Shown piece after piece: positions 16,525 to 23,875 of a DNA stretch of 42,101 nt (its first letter is position 1; every line of letters begins with the position of its first letter). The notes beneath the pieces are model-generated. The model was given only the letters and a program-made list of their open reading frames with translations. It did no database searches and had not been told where the DNA came from. Where the stretch lies: the NCBI GenBank assembly GCA_001871595.1, contig MNVH01000026.1, positions 1 to 42,101 of the forward strand, written 5' to 3'. Source of the stretch: Candidatus Micrarchaeota archaeon CG1_02_55_22 (GTDB lineage Archaea > Micrarchaeota > Micrarchaeia > Norongarragalinales > UBA97). A program made the translations under genes and the position numbers.

Positions 16525-17907
16525 ATGAAGACAGTCATCGGACTAGAAATCCACTTACAGCTCAAGACGCAGAGCAAGCTGTTCTGTTCATGCCCCACGG
16601 AGGGCTACCGCGAGGCTTCGCCAAACAGCCTAGTGTGCCCTACGTGCGTATCACAACCCGGCTCAAAACCATTCGGCGTAAACGCCGCAACGATAACGCA
16701 GGCGCTCAAAATCGCGCTAGCGCTGGGCTCGAAAATCACTGATGCTAAAGTACTCGTACAACGCAAGCACTACTTCTATCCCGACCTCGCAAGCGGCTTT
16801 CAACGCACCAGTAAACCCATAGCAACCGGCGGAGCGCTCTGTGGGGTGCGCATACGCGAAATGCACATCGAAGAGGATCCGGGCCAGTACGACTTGCGCA
16901 AGGGTACGGTAAACTACAACCGCAGCGGAATCCCGCTCATCGAAATCGTTACCGAACCCGACATGGACTCGCCCGACCAAGCACGGCAGTTCTTGGACGA
17001 ACTCAAAGCCGTGCTAGACTACCTCGACGCGAGCCGCGTTGAACCCGGCAGTATGCGGTGCGACGCCAATATCTCAATTTCCATGGATGGCAAGGAAGGC
17101 ACGCGCACCGAGATAAAGAACATCAACTCGTTCAAAGGAGTCTACACCGCGCTCTCGTTTGAAGGCGCACGGCAAAGAAGCATGCTGAAAAACAAATTGA
17201 AAATCGAACAGGAAACGCGCCACTACGATGAAGCCCAAGGCATCACCACGCTGCTGCGCAAGAAGGAGAGCGCGGACGACTACCGGTACTTCCCGGACCC
17301 CGACGTTCCACCGATAGAAATATCGCAAACCGAGGTCGTACAACTCAAAAAACGCATGCCCGAACTGCCAAGCCAGAAACGCGAACGCTTCCGCAAGGAC
17401 TACGGTATAACCGAGGAAGAAGCATTCACAATAACACTAGAAAAGCCGCTCGCAGACGCGTTCGAAGAAACTACGAAAAAGGTTCCGGCGGCAAACGCTG
17501 CACGCTTTTTCCGTGGCACGCTAAAAAAACAACTCAACTACCGCTCGCTCGACTACAAGGATAGCTCGCTCTCACCAACAACGATAATCGAACTCCTCTC
17601 GCTCCTTGAAGAAAAACAGATAACCGAGAAAGTATCCGAACAGCTGCTTATCGGCTTACTCGACAAAGGCTTAACGCCAAAGGAGAACGCGCAAAAGCAA
17701 GGGCTGCTGGGCGTGCATGGCGGCAAGGAAATCGAAGCTCTTGTGGAAAAGGCAATTGCGGACAACACGAACGCCGTAACAGACTACAAGAACGGCAAGC
17801 CCGAGGCGTTGCACTTCCTAGCGGGACAAGTAATGAAGCAAAGCAAGGGCAAAGCCGACCCCACAATCGTCAAAAAACTACTTGAAAAGAAACTCGCTAA
17901 AGAATAG
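16525..17907 (+). CDS. gatB: Asp-tRNA(Asn)/Glu-tRNA(Gln) amidotransferase subunit B
   Basis: GatB is the tRNA-binding/kinase subunit of GatCAB. The 460-residue protein starts MKTVIGLEIHLQL, with the zinc-site Cys pattern FCSCPTEG and VCPTC, then SGFQRTSKPIATGG, EDPGQYD, NYNRSGIPLIEIVTEPDM and MRCDANISI, all GatB hallmarks. The C-terminal YqeY-like tail runs from about 320 and ends VKKLLEKKLAKE. ATG 16525 is chosen over an upstream in-frame start because it aligns with the family N-terminus. gatA and gatC are not in the window. With GatDE present for Gln, this enzyme most likely serves Asp-tRNA(Asn), as known for archaea having both. Confidence 0.96.
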   Translation: MKTVIGLEIHLQLKTQSKLFCSCPTEGYREASPNSLVCPTCVSQPGSKPFGVNAATITQALKIALALGSKITDAKVLVQRKHYFYPDLASGFQRTSKPIATGGALCGVRIREMHIEEDPGQYDLRKGTVNYNRSGIPLIEIVTEPDMDSPDQARQFLDELKAVLDYLDASRVEPGSMRCDANISISMDGKEGTRTEIKNINSFKGVYTALSFEGARQRSMLKNKLKIEQETRHYDEAQGITTLLRKKESADDYRYFPDPDVPPIEISQTEVVQLKKRMPELPSQKRERFRKDYGITEEEAFTITLEKPLADAFEETTKKVPAANAARFFRGTLKKQLNYRSLDYKDSSLSPTTIIELLSLLEEKQITEKVSEQLLIGLLDKGLTPKENAQKQGLLGVHGGKEIEALVEKAIADNTNAVTDYKNGKPEALHFLAGQVMKQSKGKADPTIVKKLLEKKLAKE

Positions 17908-17948
17908 TGGCAGGCAACGCTTTTATCTTCCCGAACCCAATCAATCTT

Positions 17949-18290
17949 ATGCCTGCACTAGCGCCGTTTGAAAGACTACACGAAGAACTGGGCCTCCCTT
18001 TGCCGGAAAAAGACGAGCTGCCGCACCGGAAAGCCTACTTGAGCCGCCTCTTCAGCAAACACCTCACGCCGCGCCAGAAACAAGCAATGCAATTATGGCT
18101 CGGCTGGCACAAAGGACACCCCGAAGCGCACGGCAACTACGCTCAGACCGGCAAAGCGATGGGAATCACGGCGACGCCAGCCACCCAAAAGATACAAGGA
18201 TCAATAAGCAAATTGACGATAGTGTTACGCAACGAGGAAGCCGCCGCCCAAAGCGCCGAGACTGCATACTTTAACCGACGCAGGCCTTAG
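17949..18290 (+). CDS. Sigma-70 region 4-like helix-turn-helix protein
   Basis: 113-residue basic protein. LTPRQKQAMQLWLGWHKG and AQTGKAMGITATPATQKIQGSISKL match the region 4/GerE-type HTH consensus (a LTxREKQVLxL-like opening, then a recognition helix). Archaea have no sigma factor, so this is a stand-alone DNA-binding protein. ATG 17949 is preferred because a TATA-like GCTTTTATC lies about 28 nt upstream (leaderless); GTG 17907 would overlap the gatB stop. Its target is unknown. Confidence 0.65.
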   Translation: MPALAPFERLHEELGLPLPEKDELPHRKAYLSRLFSKHLTPRQKQAMQLWLGWHKGHPEAHGNYAQTGKAMGITATPATQKIQGSISKLTIVLRNEEAAAQSAETAYFNRRRP

Positions 18291-18299
18291 GCACTACAA

Positions 18300-19370
18300 C
18301 TATCGGAAGGGCCGCGAGTCGCGCCGCAGCCTGAATAGTTCTGGATAGAAGCCGAGCTTGCTCGTCAAGGCCGCTGAAGCGTAATCTATTTCTGCCCCAT
18401 CCATCGCCGCACGCAAATCAGCCTCTATAAGCACCGCAGGATAAGCATAGTTCTTATTCAAACGCGAGAGCGAATCAACCGCGGTCGCAACGCGCGCTAT
18501 ATCCTCCGGCTTGTGGGCGAGGAAATCAACGCGCAGCGGCCTGTCAAATGCAACCGGTTTCAAGTAAAGGCTGGATATCTTCTTCGACCACGCGCCCAAC
18601 TCCGTTAAGACACTGGACTCGCTTGCTTCCGACGCGTACTTGAAGGCGGGCGAACGCTCCCCAACTGAGAGAAAATCGTACAACAACGTCGCGTCGTTCG
18701 TACGCTCTAACACGTCGCCGTACTCACGCATTGCCGGAATAGCCCTGCAAAGGTCGGTAAAATGCCTGCCGCGAGAGTCCTTCACCACGCCGGCAAGCAA
18801 GGTACCGCGTTCGGTGCACGCCTCGTAGAGCGCCAACAACGTGGCGACCGCCTCGTCGTACAACTTTGAAACTGAAGAGCCCGCCGAGGGCTTGTCCGAA
18901 ATTTGTGGAACGATGCTCCCGTCAAGCAAAAGCAGGTTTGGCGCATGCTTTTTTTCGAGTTCGAGTGCGCACGACAACTCGGAGGAAAGGCGCTTGAGGT
19001 TCTTCACCCAGTTGAAGTCTTGCGAATTAAGCGAAGAATCCCAGTGCAGTTCGGTTTGCGGCAGCGAAGACGGGTAATACGCGTGACCGGTACGATTACC
19101 GCCAACGTAATCGAACACGACGCCGCACGAACGGTAAGCGAACAGATCAACGGACTGGAATTCTTGCGAAACAATGCCGCCGTCAACCGCCGCAACGCTT
19201 CCGTTAAAAGGTGCGCGTTGCACTTCTAGCTTGAGGCCGGGCTCGAGAAAGTCGAACGCTGTAGATTCTGGAAGTGTTGCCGACTTGAGCGCGGCTACGG
19301 CTGCTAGCCTTCGCTCGGAGAAAGAGCGCACTTGCTCCGCCAAACCATTCAGGGCTTCGTCGAAAAGCAT
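18300..19370 (-). CDS. nurA: NurA 5'-3' nuclease
   Basis: NurA resects DNA ends with the HerA translocase in archaeal recombination. The 356-residue protein shows the family blocks in order: AAVDGG (metal Asp near 63), LLLLDGSIVP (about 146-155), VVKDSRGRHF (about 197-206) and YAYPAVLIEADLRA near 310-323. HerA, Mre11 and Rad50 are not in the window. The gene diverges from pth2 across a 43-bp intergenic region containing TATA-like boxes for both directions. Confidence 0.88.
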   Translation of the reverse strand: MLFDEALNGLAEQVRSFSERRLAAVAALKSATLPESTAFDFLEPGLKLEVQRAPFNGSVAAVDGGIVSQEFQSVDLFAYRSCGVVFDYVGGNRTGHAYYPSSLPQTELHWDSSLNSQDFNWVKNLKRLSSELSCALELEKKHAPNLLLLDGSIVPQISDKPSAGSSVSKLYDEAVATLLALYEACTERGTLLAGVVKDSRGRHFTDLCRAIPAMREYGDVLERTNDATLLYDFLSVGERSPAFKYASEASESSVLTELGAWSKKISSLYLKPVAFDRPLRVDFLAHKPEDIARVATAVDSLSRLNKNYAYPAVLIEADLRAAMDGAEIDYASAALTSKLGFYPELFRLRRDSRPFR

Positions 19371-19413
19371 TTAGACACGCTTTTATTGCCGCGGGCAACC
19401 AATATAATTTGCT
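19371..19413. promoter_or_regulatory. Compact divergent promoter nurA/pth2
   Basis: The 43-bp gap holds GCTTTTATTGCC (about 19379-19390), about 30 nt before the pth2 ATG on the plus strand, and AAATTATATT on the minus strand (about 19402-19411), about 33 nt before the nurA ATG. Neither gene has an SD, so both are probably leaderless, and the two preinitiation complexes would overlap physically. Confidence 0.5.
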
Positions 19414-19761
19414 ATGGCTGAACTAAAGCAAATTATCGTAATCAGGACGGACTTGGACATGGGCCGCGGCAAGATGGTGGCCCAAGGCTGCCACGCTTCG
19501 CTCGACGCGGCGCTCAACGTTTCGGCGTCGCTGCGCAACGAGTGGCTCGGCACGGGTGGAAAAAAAATAGTCGTCAAAGTATCTAGCGAACGCGAGCTCC
19601 AAACGTTGTTCATGGAAGCCAAAAAACTCAAGCTACCAGCCTCAATCATCCACGACGCGGGCCACACGCAAGTTGACCCCGGCAGTGTTACTGCGGTGGC
19701 AATCGGTCCGGCAAAAGAAAGCGATCTGGCCACGCTGACTAACGGGCTCAAACTCCTTTAG
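19414..19761 (+). CDS. pth2: Peptidyl-tRNA hydrolase, archaeal/eukaryotic type (Pth2)
   Basis: Pth2 frees tRNA from peptidyl-tRNA that drops off ribosomes. The 115 residues carry the complete signature: KQIIVIRTDLDMGRGKMVAQGCHASL with the catalytic-region Gly-Lys and His, KIVVKV, LPASIIHDAGHTQVDPGSVTAVAIGP and the terminal LTNGLKLL. The length is exactly typical. ATG follows the leaderless promoter described for the divergent region. Confidence 0.97.
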   Translation: MAELKQIIVIRTDLDMGRGKMVAQGCHASLDAALNVSASLRNEWLGTGGKKIVVKVSSERELQTLFMEAKKLKLPASIIHDAGHTQVDPGSVTAVAIGPAKESDLATLTNGLKLL

Positions 19762-19764
19762 GCG

Positions 19765-20694
19765 CTACACTTTTTCGAGCCATTTTGCGTACTTCTCGTT
19801 CTTGCCGTTGACTACATCGAAGAAGGCGGCCTGAATTTTTTCGGTGACCGGACCGCGCGAGCCGCTGCCGATGACACGGCCGTCGACCTCGCGTACGGGC
19901 GTGACTTCCGCAGCGGTACCGGTAAAGAATACTTCGTCGGCGACGAAGAGCTCCTCTCGATTAATCTCGCGCTCGACAACCGGGATGCCCAAGTCGTTTG
20001 CAAGAGCGATTATTGCACCCCGCGTGATTCCGTCGAGCACGCTGCTGCTCAAGCCAGGTGTGACGAGCTCTCCTTTTTGCACGAGGAAAATGTTTTCCCC
20101 GCTCCCCTCGGCAAGCTTGCCCTGCGTATTGAGCAGAATAGCCTCGTCAAAGCCGTGCTGCAATGCGTCCTGTTTTGCGAGCACGGAATTCAAATAATTA
20201 CCACAAGCTTTCGCCATGCCCGGCAAAGCAGCAGAGTCGATGCGACGCCAAGACGAAACATTGACGCGGATGCCTTTCTTCAACCCCTCTTCGCCAAGGT
20301 AAGCGCCCCACGGCCAACAAGCTATTGCGACATCGACCGGGTTGCCTGCTGGGTTGACGCCCATCGAACCGTAGCCATAGTAGGCAATGGGACGAATGTA
20401 ACAGGAATCGAGCTTGTTCGCCTTGACCGTTTCTTTCACCGCGGCGCACAATTCGTCAACGGAGTACGGTAATGGCATTAGATAGATTTTTGCGCTGTTG
20501 TGTAGTCGCTGCATGTGCTCGCGCAAACGGAATACTGCGGGACCGGAAGCGGCATTATAGCAACGGATTCCTTCGAAGACGCCGGTACCGTAATGCAGCC
20601 CGTGCGAAATGACGTGAAGCTTTGCATCGTCCCACGCGACGAGATTTCCGTTCAACCAAATCTTTTCTGTTTTTTCTATAGCCACAATAAACAC
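19765..20694 (-). CDS. ilvE: Branched-chain amino acid aminotransferase
   Basis: PLP-dependent fold type IV transaminase for Val/Ile/Leu. The 309-residue protein has IWLNGNLVAWDDAKLHV, HGLHYGTGVFEGIR, the PLP Lys region PGMAKACGNYLNS (Lys162), EAILLNTQGKLAEGSGENIF, and LDGITRGAIIALA, followed by EVFFTGTAAEVTPV. The start is GTG 20694 or GTG 20685; the latter has GGGTG at SD distance. A minus-strand TATA-like TTTTTAAGAG lies about 30-40 nt upstream. It is convergent with pth2 (3-nt gap). Confidence 0.95.
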   Translation of the reverse strand: MFIVAIEKTEKIWLNGNLVAWDDAKLHVISHGLHYGTGVFEGIRCYNAASGPAVFRLREHMQRLHNSAKIYLMPLPYSVDELCAAVKETVKANKLDSCYIRPIAYYGYGSMGVNPAGNPVDVAIACWPWGAYLGEEGLKKGIRVNVSSWRRIDSAALPGMAKACGNYLNSVLAKQDALQHGFDEAILLNTQGKLAEGSGENIFLVQKGELVTPGLSSSVLDGITRGAIIALANDLGIPVVEREINREELFVADEVFFTGTAAEVTPVREVDGRVIGSGSRGPVTEKIQAAFFDVVNGKNEKYAKWLEKV

Positions 20695-20812
20695 ACCCGT
20701 GGGTAGAATAGGCGAACAAGACTCTTAAAAATCAATCTGATGGTCGTTGCAAAACTTTTGCGCAACAAATTTTCTAGAGGCAAAAATGAAAACGAAATCG
20801 GAGGTTTTTTAA

Positions 20813-21031
20813 ATGCGGTTGCGTTTAGTTTTGCAACGGTCGCCCGCAAAGGCGAATGGAGTGATGAAAGATATGGTAGTAAAGAAACCGTTCGGCGGAT
20901 ATACCGTCAGTTTCAAGAGCGTTGCAGACATGACGCTCGGCGACGTCTTCGGGACCGCACCCATAACCCCAAGCGAAATGACGAAGAAGATCTGGGCAGT
21001 TATCAAGCGCAAAGGACTATCCAAGAAGTAA
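20813..21031 (+). CDS. Half-SWIB-domain small basic protein
   Basis: 72-residue protein whose C-terminal half (about 38-72: LGDVFGTAPITPSEMTKKIWAVIKRKGL) matches the first half of a SWIB/MDM2-like domain, including the x-P-x-S/T-E-x-T-K-K-x-W-x-x-I-K pattern. The normal second half (the acidic linker and final helices) is absent: a stop follows directly after KGLSKK. A GGAGG SD stands 8 nt before ATG 20813 after a leader of several dozen nt; the inner ATG at 20873 (MVVKKPFGG) is an alternative start. It may be a small chromatin protein working with the next gene. Confidence 0.65.
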   Translation: MRLRLVLQRSPAKANGVMKDMVVKKPFGGYTVSFKSVADMTLGDVFGTAPITPSEMTKKIWAVIKRKGLSKK

Positions 21032-21040
21032 GTGGTACTT

Positions 21041-21286
21041 ATGGCCCGCGATTTGGATGAAGCGATTGCCGAGGAAGAAGAATACGAGGCAGAAGACGCC
21101 GATCAAATCAAGGAACAAGAGTACAAGAGTGAGTACGACGACGTGGAAGGCGAAAACACGGCGCCCACCAAGTCAATACCGTTCAAAAGGGGTGACAGGA
21201 ACATGGTAAAGAAAAAGGCGGCCAAAAAGGCAGTGAAGAAGAAAGCAGCGAAGAAGACAGTCAAGAAGAAGGCGAAGAAGAAATAA
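21041..21286 (+). CDS. Acidic N-terminus/Lys-Ala-rich tail protein
   Basis: 81-residue charge-polarised protein. Residues 1-45 are strongly acidic (AIAEEEEYEAEDADQ) and the last 27 residues are almost only Lys, Ala, Val and Thr in a KKKAAKKAVKK repeat, like histone H1/Hc-type tails. It follows the half-SWIB gene by 10 nt and is probably co-transcribed. An internal ATG at 21203 with AGGA just before it could express the basic tail alone (27 aa). No enzymatic function is likely; nucleic-acid binding is inferred from the tail. Confidence 0.65.
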   Translation: MARDLDEAIAEEEEYEAEDADQIKEQEYKSEYDDVEGENTAPTKSIPFKRGDRNMVKKKAAKKAVKKKAAKKTVKKKAKKK

Positions 21287-21291
21287 GTTGT

Positions 21292-21352
21292 CAGCCTAGG
21301 CTGTTGCTTTGATTAGTTTGCCTTCTCTTTTTTTTTCTTTTTATATTTTGTA
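21292..21352 (+). terminator. Palindrome plus T-rich terminator
   Basis: After the Lys-rich gene comes CAGCCTAGGCTG, a 12-bp perfect palindrome (21292-21303), and then a T-rich run at about 21324-21352 (CTCTTTTTTTTTCTTTTT). Poly-T tracts are sufficient archaeal terminators. It ends the plus-strand pair and lies before a convergent gene. Confidence 0.65.
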
Positions 21353-21362
21353 ACTTTTAAAA

Positions 21363-21827
21363 TTAGATTTTTAGTGCGAGGACTTTGTTCCATTCGTGGG
21401 CTTCGACTTGGCCATCGTCTTGGACGAAAAACAGGTAACTGCAATTGAATAGCTTGCTGAGCCGCTTCCAGTTGTTAGGCATGCCCTTAATCTGCGTGAC
21501 AACCAAGGGCTTGACGTCTGCAGGAAAAGCGAGGCCTAATACATCCCGGGATGAAACCGTGTCAGCGAACAATAGGAGCTCGCCCAAGGACTCGGTGAAA
21601 TTCGAGTGCTCGCCGCCCTTACCACGGATGACGACGTACAACTTGCTCGCACGCTTGGCGTGCTTGAATATTGCTAGGCACTCTATTGCGGTGCACCGCG
21701 CGGCTATTTTGTGCCACTCGCCGCGGGCGGCAAGCCACTGGACCAACGGCTCGCCCACCGAAAGGTAGTCGTCCATCTTCTTTTCCTTACGGAAAGAAAT
21801 CATCCAGCGCTTGTTCAGCGGCTTCAT
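21363..21827 (-). CDS. Conserved-looking hypothetical protein
   Basis: 154-residue cytoplasmic alpha/beta protein that I do not recognise. There is a basic N-terminus, then DDYLSVGEPLVQWLAARGEWH, ASKLYVVIRGKGG and DVKPLVVTQIKGMPNNWKRLSKLFNCSYLFFVQDD, an arrangement suggesting alternating strands and helices. No metal or catalytic signature is evident. ATG 21827 has AGGA close by; a TTG at 21842 is in frame. It is transcribed alone, convergent with the terminator above. Confidence 0.6.
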   Translation of the reverse strand: MKPLNKRWMISFRKEKKMDDYLSVGEPLVQWLAARGEWHKIAARCTAIECLAIFKHAKRASKLYVVIRGKGGEHSNFTESLGELLLFADTVSSRDVLGLAFPADVKPLVVTQIKGMPNNWKRLSKLFNCSYLFFVQDDGQVEAHEWNKVLALKI

Positions 21828-21932
21828 TCCTGGCCTATTCAAATATCAGATACACCGGTAAAACGAGCTTTCTCACCAATAATTAGGGGGTATCGAAACT
21901 AATAAAGGTTTACAAAAAAGAGAATTGCCGGA

Positions 21933-22184
21933 CTAAGCGTCCAAGTCTTGTTCGGTGACGTTCAGGTCGTAATCTTCATACACCGAATAGTTGCCGACAG
22001 CCGCGCTGTCATTAAGGATATCATCTATACCGTCAGACGCCGCTGCGACCTCGCCTGAAACGCCAGCCATGGGCGCGGGGGCAGGGGAAACCGTGGGTTC
22101 GGGAGACGCCGTCGGCCCGAATCCGCCAATGCAACCAAACAATAGCAAACCAACGAAAAGGCCCGAAATAAGAAAGACTTTCAC
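21933..22184 (-). CDS. Small lipoprotein
   Basis: 83-residue protein. KVFLISGLFVGLLLFGCIGG is a lipoprotein signal with the lipobox L-L-F-G-C; the mature part begins with a Pro/Thr/Ser/Ala-rich linker (PTASPEPTVSPAPAPM) and ends with an acidic Asp-rich segment with sequons. GTG 22184 is favoured because GGGGTG stands 6 nt upstream; GTG 22193 is also open. The linker style matches the Pro-rich tail of the next secreted protein. Confidence 0.7.
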   Translation of the reverse strand: MKVFLISGLFVGLLLFGCIGGFGPTASPEPTVSPAPAPMAGVSGEVAAASDGIDDILNDSAAVGNYSVYEDYDLNVTEQDLDA

Positions 22185-22262
22185 AACATGCACCCCTTGT
22201 TTAAAGTAACGCGATAAAATAAAAACGGCCGCACCCCCCGCATCAAGTACGCGCCGACGGCT

Positions 22263-23645
22263 CTAAGCAAGCGGGACCGTCACCGAAGCGTTTATTGACG
22301 TGTTTATGGAAATATCAGTCGCCGTCGGCGAAGGTTCCGCGGAAGGCGCGGGAGTTGCGGAAGGCGTTGGGGTTACCGCATCGCCGTCCTCGTCTGCTTC
22401 GGACGTTTCCTCAGATTCAGCCTCTTCCTCCGTTTCGTTCCCAACGCCCGCGCTTGCTTCAAACCCACTATTGACGGTAACGACTGCGTCTTCATCCGAT
22501 TGTTCCTCGTCATCGTTTTCTAAGGCCGTTCCTTGCGCAGGAACGTCAGCGGCGACGCTGGCTGAAAGTTCGTGAACCGTCTGTCCGGCTATCGCCCGGT
22601 TGAACGCGACCTTGAGCTGGGTGAACGCCCGATTCAAATTAATCAGCCTCAAACGCGTTTCCTGCAATGAATAATTGCCTGATTCCAAAGCAGTTATCTT
22701 TGCATCTATGTTTGCTGAAATGTTCGAAAGCACGGTAATGTTAACGCCGGCCTCTCCAAGCGCGGTTATGGCGACGTTGGCCCGGCCCAGCATGAGCCTA
22801 GCCTTTACCGTAGCCCGCTCGACCTCCATGGCCAAGTACTCCTTGTTAATCCGTCCCTTGAACAACGCCCACTGCGTGCGAATCGATGCGACTACGGCTT
22901 TCTTTTCATCGGCAGTGCTTGCGGCAGACCAATCCACCTTAGACTCGTTCACAAACGCGTGAATGTCTGCAACCAGTTCTGCGGAAGCACCGCCTGCCTC
23001 CAGCCGGTCAGCGAGCGCGCCCAAACCATCCAAATACGCGACCACGTTGGCGGACACCGCAGCACGGTACTCTTCACGTTCTCTCGAGGTTAATTCTGCC
23101 AGCTTCTTTTTGCGCCAGACTTCGAGCCGGGCTTTCGCGGCGGCGTACTTATCCTCGGCATCATGAAGCCGCACCTCCCTTTGCTCAAGCGCCTTTTCGT
23201 AACGTTCGCCCAGTCGAGCGGTAAGGTTAGCAATCATCTCTTGGCGCAACTCGTCGTGGCGCTCCTGCAATGCCCTTACCCCGTCCCGGGCAATCTGACG
23301 CAGTTCCTTGAAACATTCGGTCCGATTTTCATCCGATGCTACCTGGCAGTCCCGGGCCCGGGCAGCCACGCGGAGCCCGACCGCAGCACCAACCGCGGTG
23401 TTCGCTTTCACCGGCAAGGCATCTATCCGACGGGTCGCGGCGGCCAAAGCGGCAAGGCACGAGTTGCGACTGACGCGGTCGTTAATAACGTTGCACTCCC
23501 CGCGCGCTTGTTCAATTGCATCGCGATTGGACGCGGCAAGGGCGGCGCGGGCCCCGCCGTCAATCGAAACGGCCGCGGCGGCCAAAGAAAACACGGCCAA
23601 ACTAAGAACCACCGCTAAAAACAACGCCCTACCAAATCTTTCCAT
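22263..23645 (-). CDS. Secreted coiled-coil protein with acidic and Pro/Thr-rich tail
   Basis: 460-residue protein: signal peptide (RALFLAVVLSLAVFSLAAAA), then about 330 residues of Ala/Glu/Arg-rich helix with coiled-coil character (ERHDELRQEMIANLTARLGE onward), four Cys near 50-115 (GECNVIND, NSCLAAL, RDCQVAS, TECFKEL) that could pair, an acidic Glu/Asp stretch (about 380-425) and a terminal PTPSATPAPSAEPSPTAT linker ending in a hydrophobic-polar strand. ATG 23645 is chosen since GGAG lies 8 nt upstream; TTG 23654 directly abuts that SD. Family not recognised; likely a surface structural protein. Confidence 0.75.
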   Translation of the reverse strand: MERFGRALFLAVVLSLAVFSLAAAAVSIDGGARAALAASNRDAIEQARGECNVINDRVSRNSCLAALAAATRRIDALPVKANTAVGAAVGLRVAARARDCQVASDENRTECFKELRQIARDGVRALQERHDELRQEMIANLTARLGERYEKALEQREVRLHDAEDKYAAAKARLEVWRKKKLAELTSREREEYRAAVSANVVAYLDGLGALADRLEAGGASAELVADIHAFVNESKVDWSAASTADEKKAVVASIRTQWALFKGRINKEYLAMEVERATVKARLMLGRANVAITALGEAGVNITVLSNISANIDAKITALESGNYSLQETRLRLINLNRAFTQLKVAFNRAIAGQTVHELSASVAADVPAQGTALENDDEEQSDEDAVVTVNSGFEASAGVGNETEEEAESEETSEADEDGDAVTPTPSATPAPSAEPSPTATDISINTSINASVTVPLA

Positions 23646-23700
23646 TTTATTCAACTCCTATCCCTTGGCCGGTGCCCGCAATCGGGAAACTGGCCCAACA

Positions 23701-23729
23701 GCCAAAACGCTATTTAAGCGTTCTTTGGC
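23701..23729. promoter_or_regulatory. Inverted repeat centred on the TATA box of the secreted coiled-coil gene
   Basis: The sequence contains AACGCT (23706-23711), ATTTA, AGCGTT (23717-23722), flanked by outer arms GCCAAA (23701-23706) and TTTGGC (23724-23729). The centre doubles as a TATA-like CTTAAATAG on the minus strand, about 70 nt before ATG 23645. A dimeric repressor bound here would block TBP, so this is a strong operator candidate. Confidence 0.5.
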
Positions 23730-23754
23730 CACAACTTAGAAACGATTCTGCCGG

Positions 23755-23834
23755 GCATACTTTTTAAGCATACTTTGTCAAAAGGTTAACGTAAAGCTTC
23801 AGGCAAGCAGTAACGCACGAACAACGCTTCAGGC
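23755..23834. repeat. Two short direct repeats upstream of the membrane-tethered regulator
   Basis: GCATACTTT occurs at 23755-23763 and 23768-23776 (13-nt period, with a TTTTTAAG TATA-like element between), and GCTTCAGGC at 23796-23804 and 23826-23834 (30-nt period). Both pairs lie in the 230-nt divergent intergenic region between two exported-protein genes and may be regulator sites. Only nine bases match in each, so chance is possible. Confidence 0.35.
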
Positions 23835-23875
23835 GTACGCCATTGGGAGAACAGAGCTCGCGGGGAAGATGATTC

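Noticed and set aside
17907-17948. GTG 17907 as start of the sigma-like HTH gene
   Set aside because: It overlaps the gatB stop and would include the TATA-like box that correctly precedes ATG 17949.
20740-21060. 106-codon plus-strand frame overlapping the half-SWIB gene
   Set aside because: Out of frame with the SWIB match and without SD; composition is arginine-rich as expected of a shifted frame.
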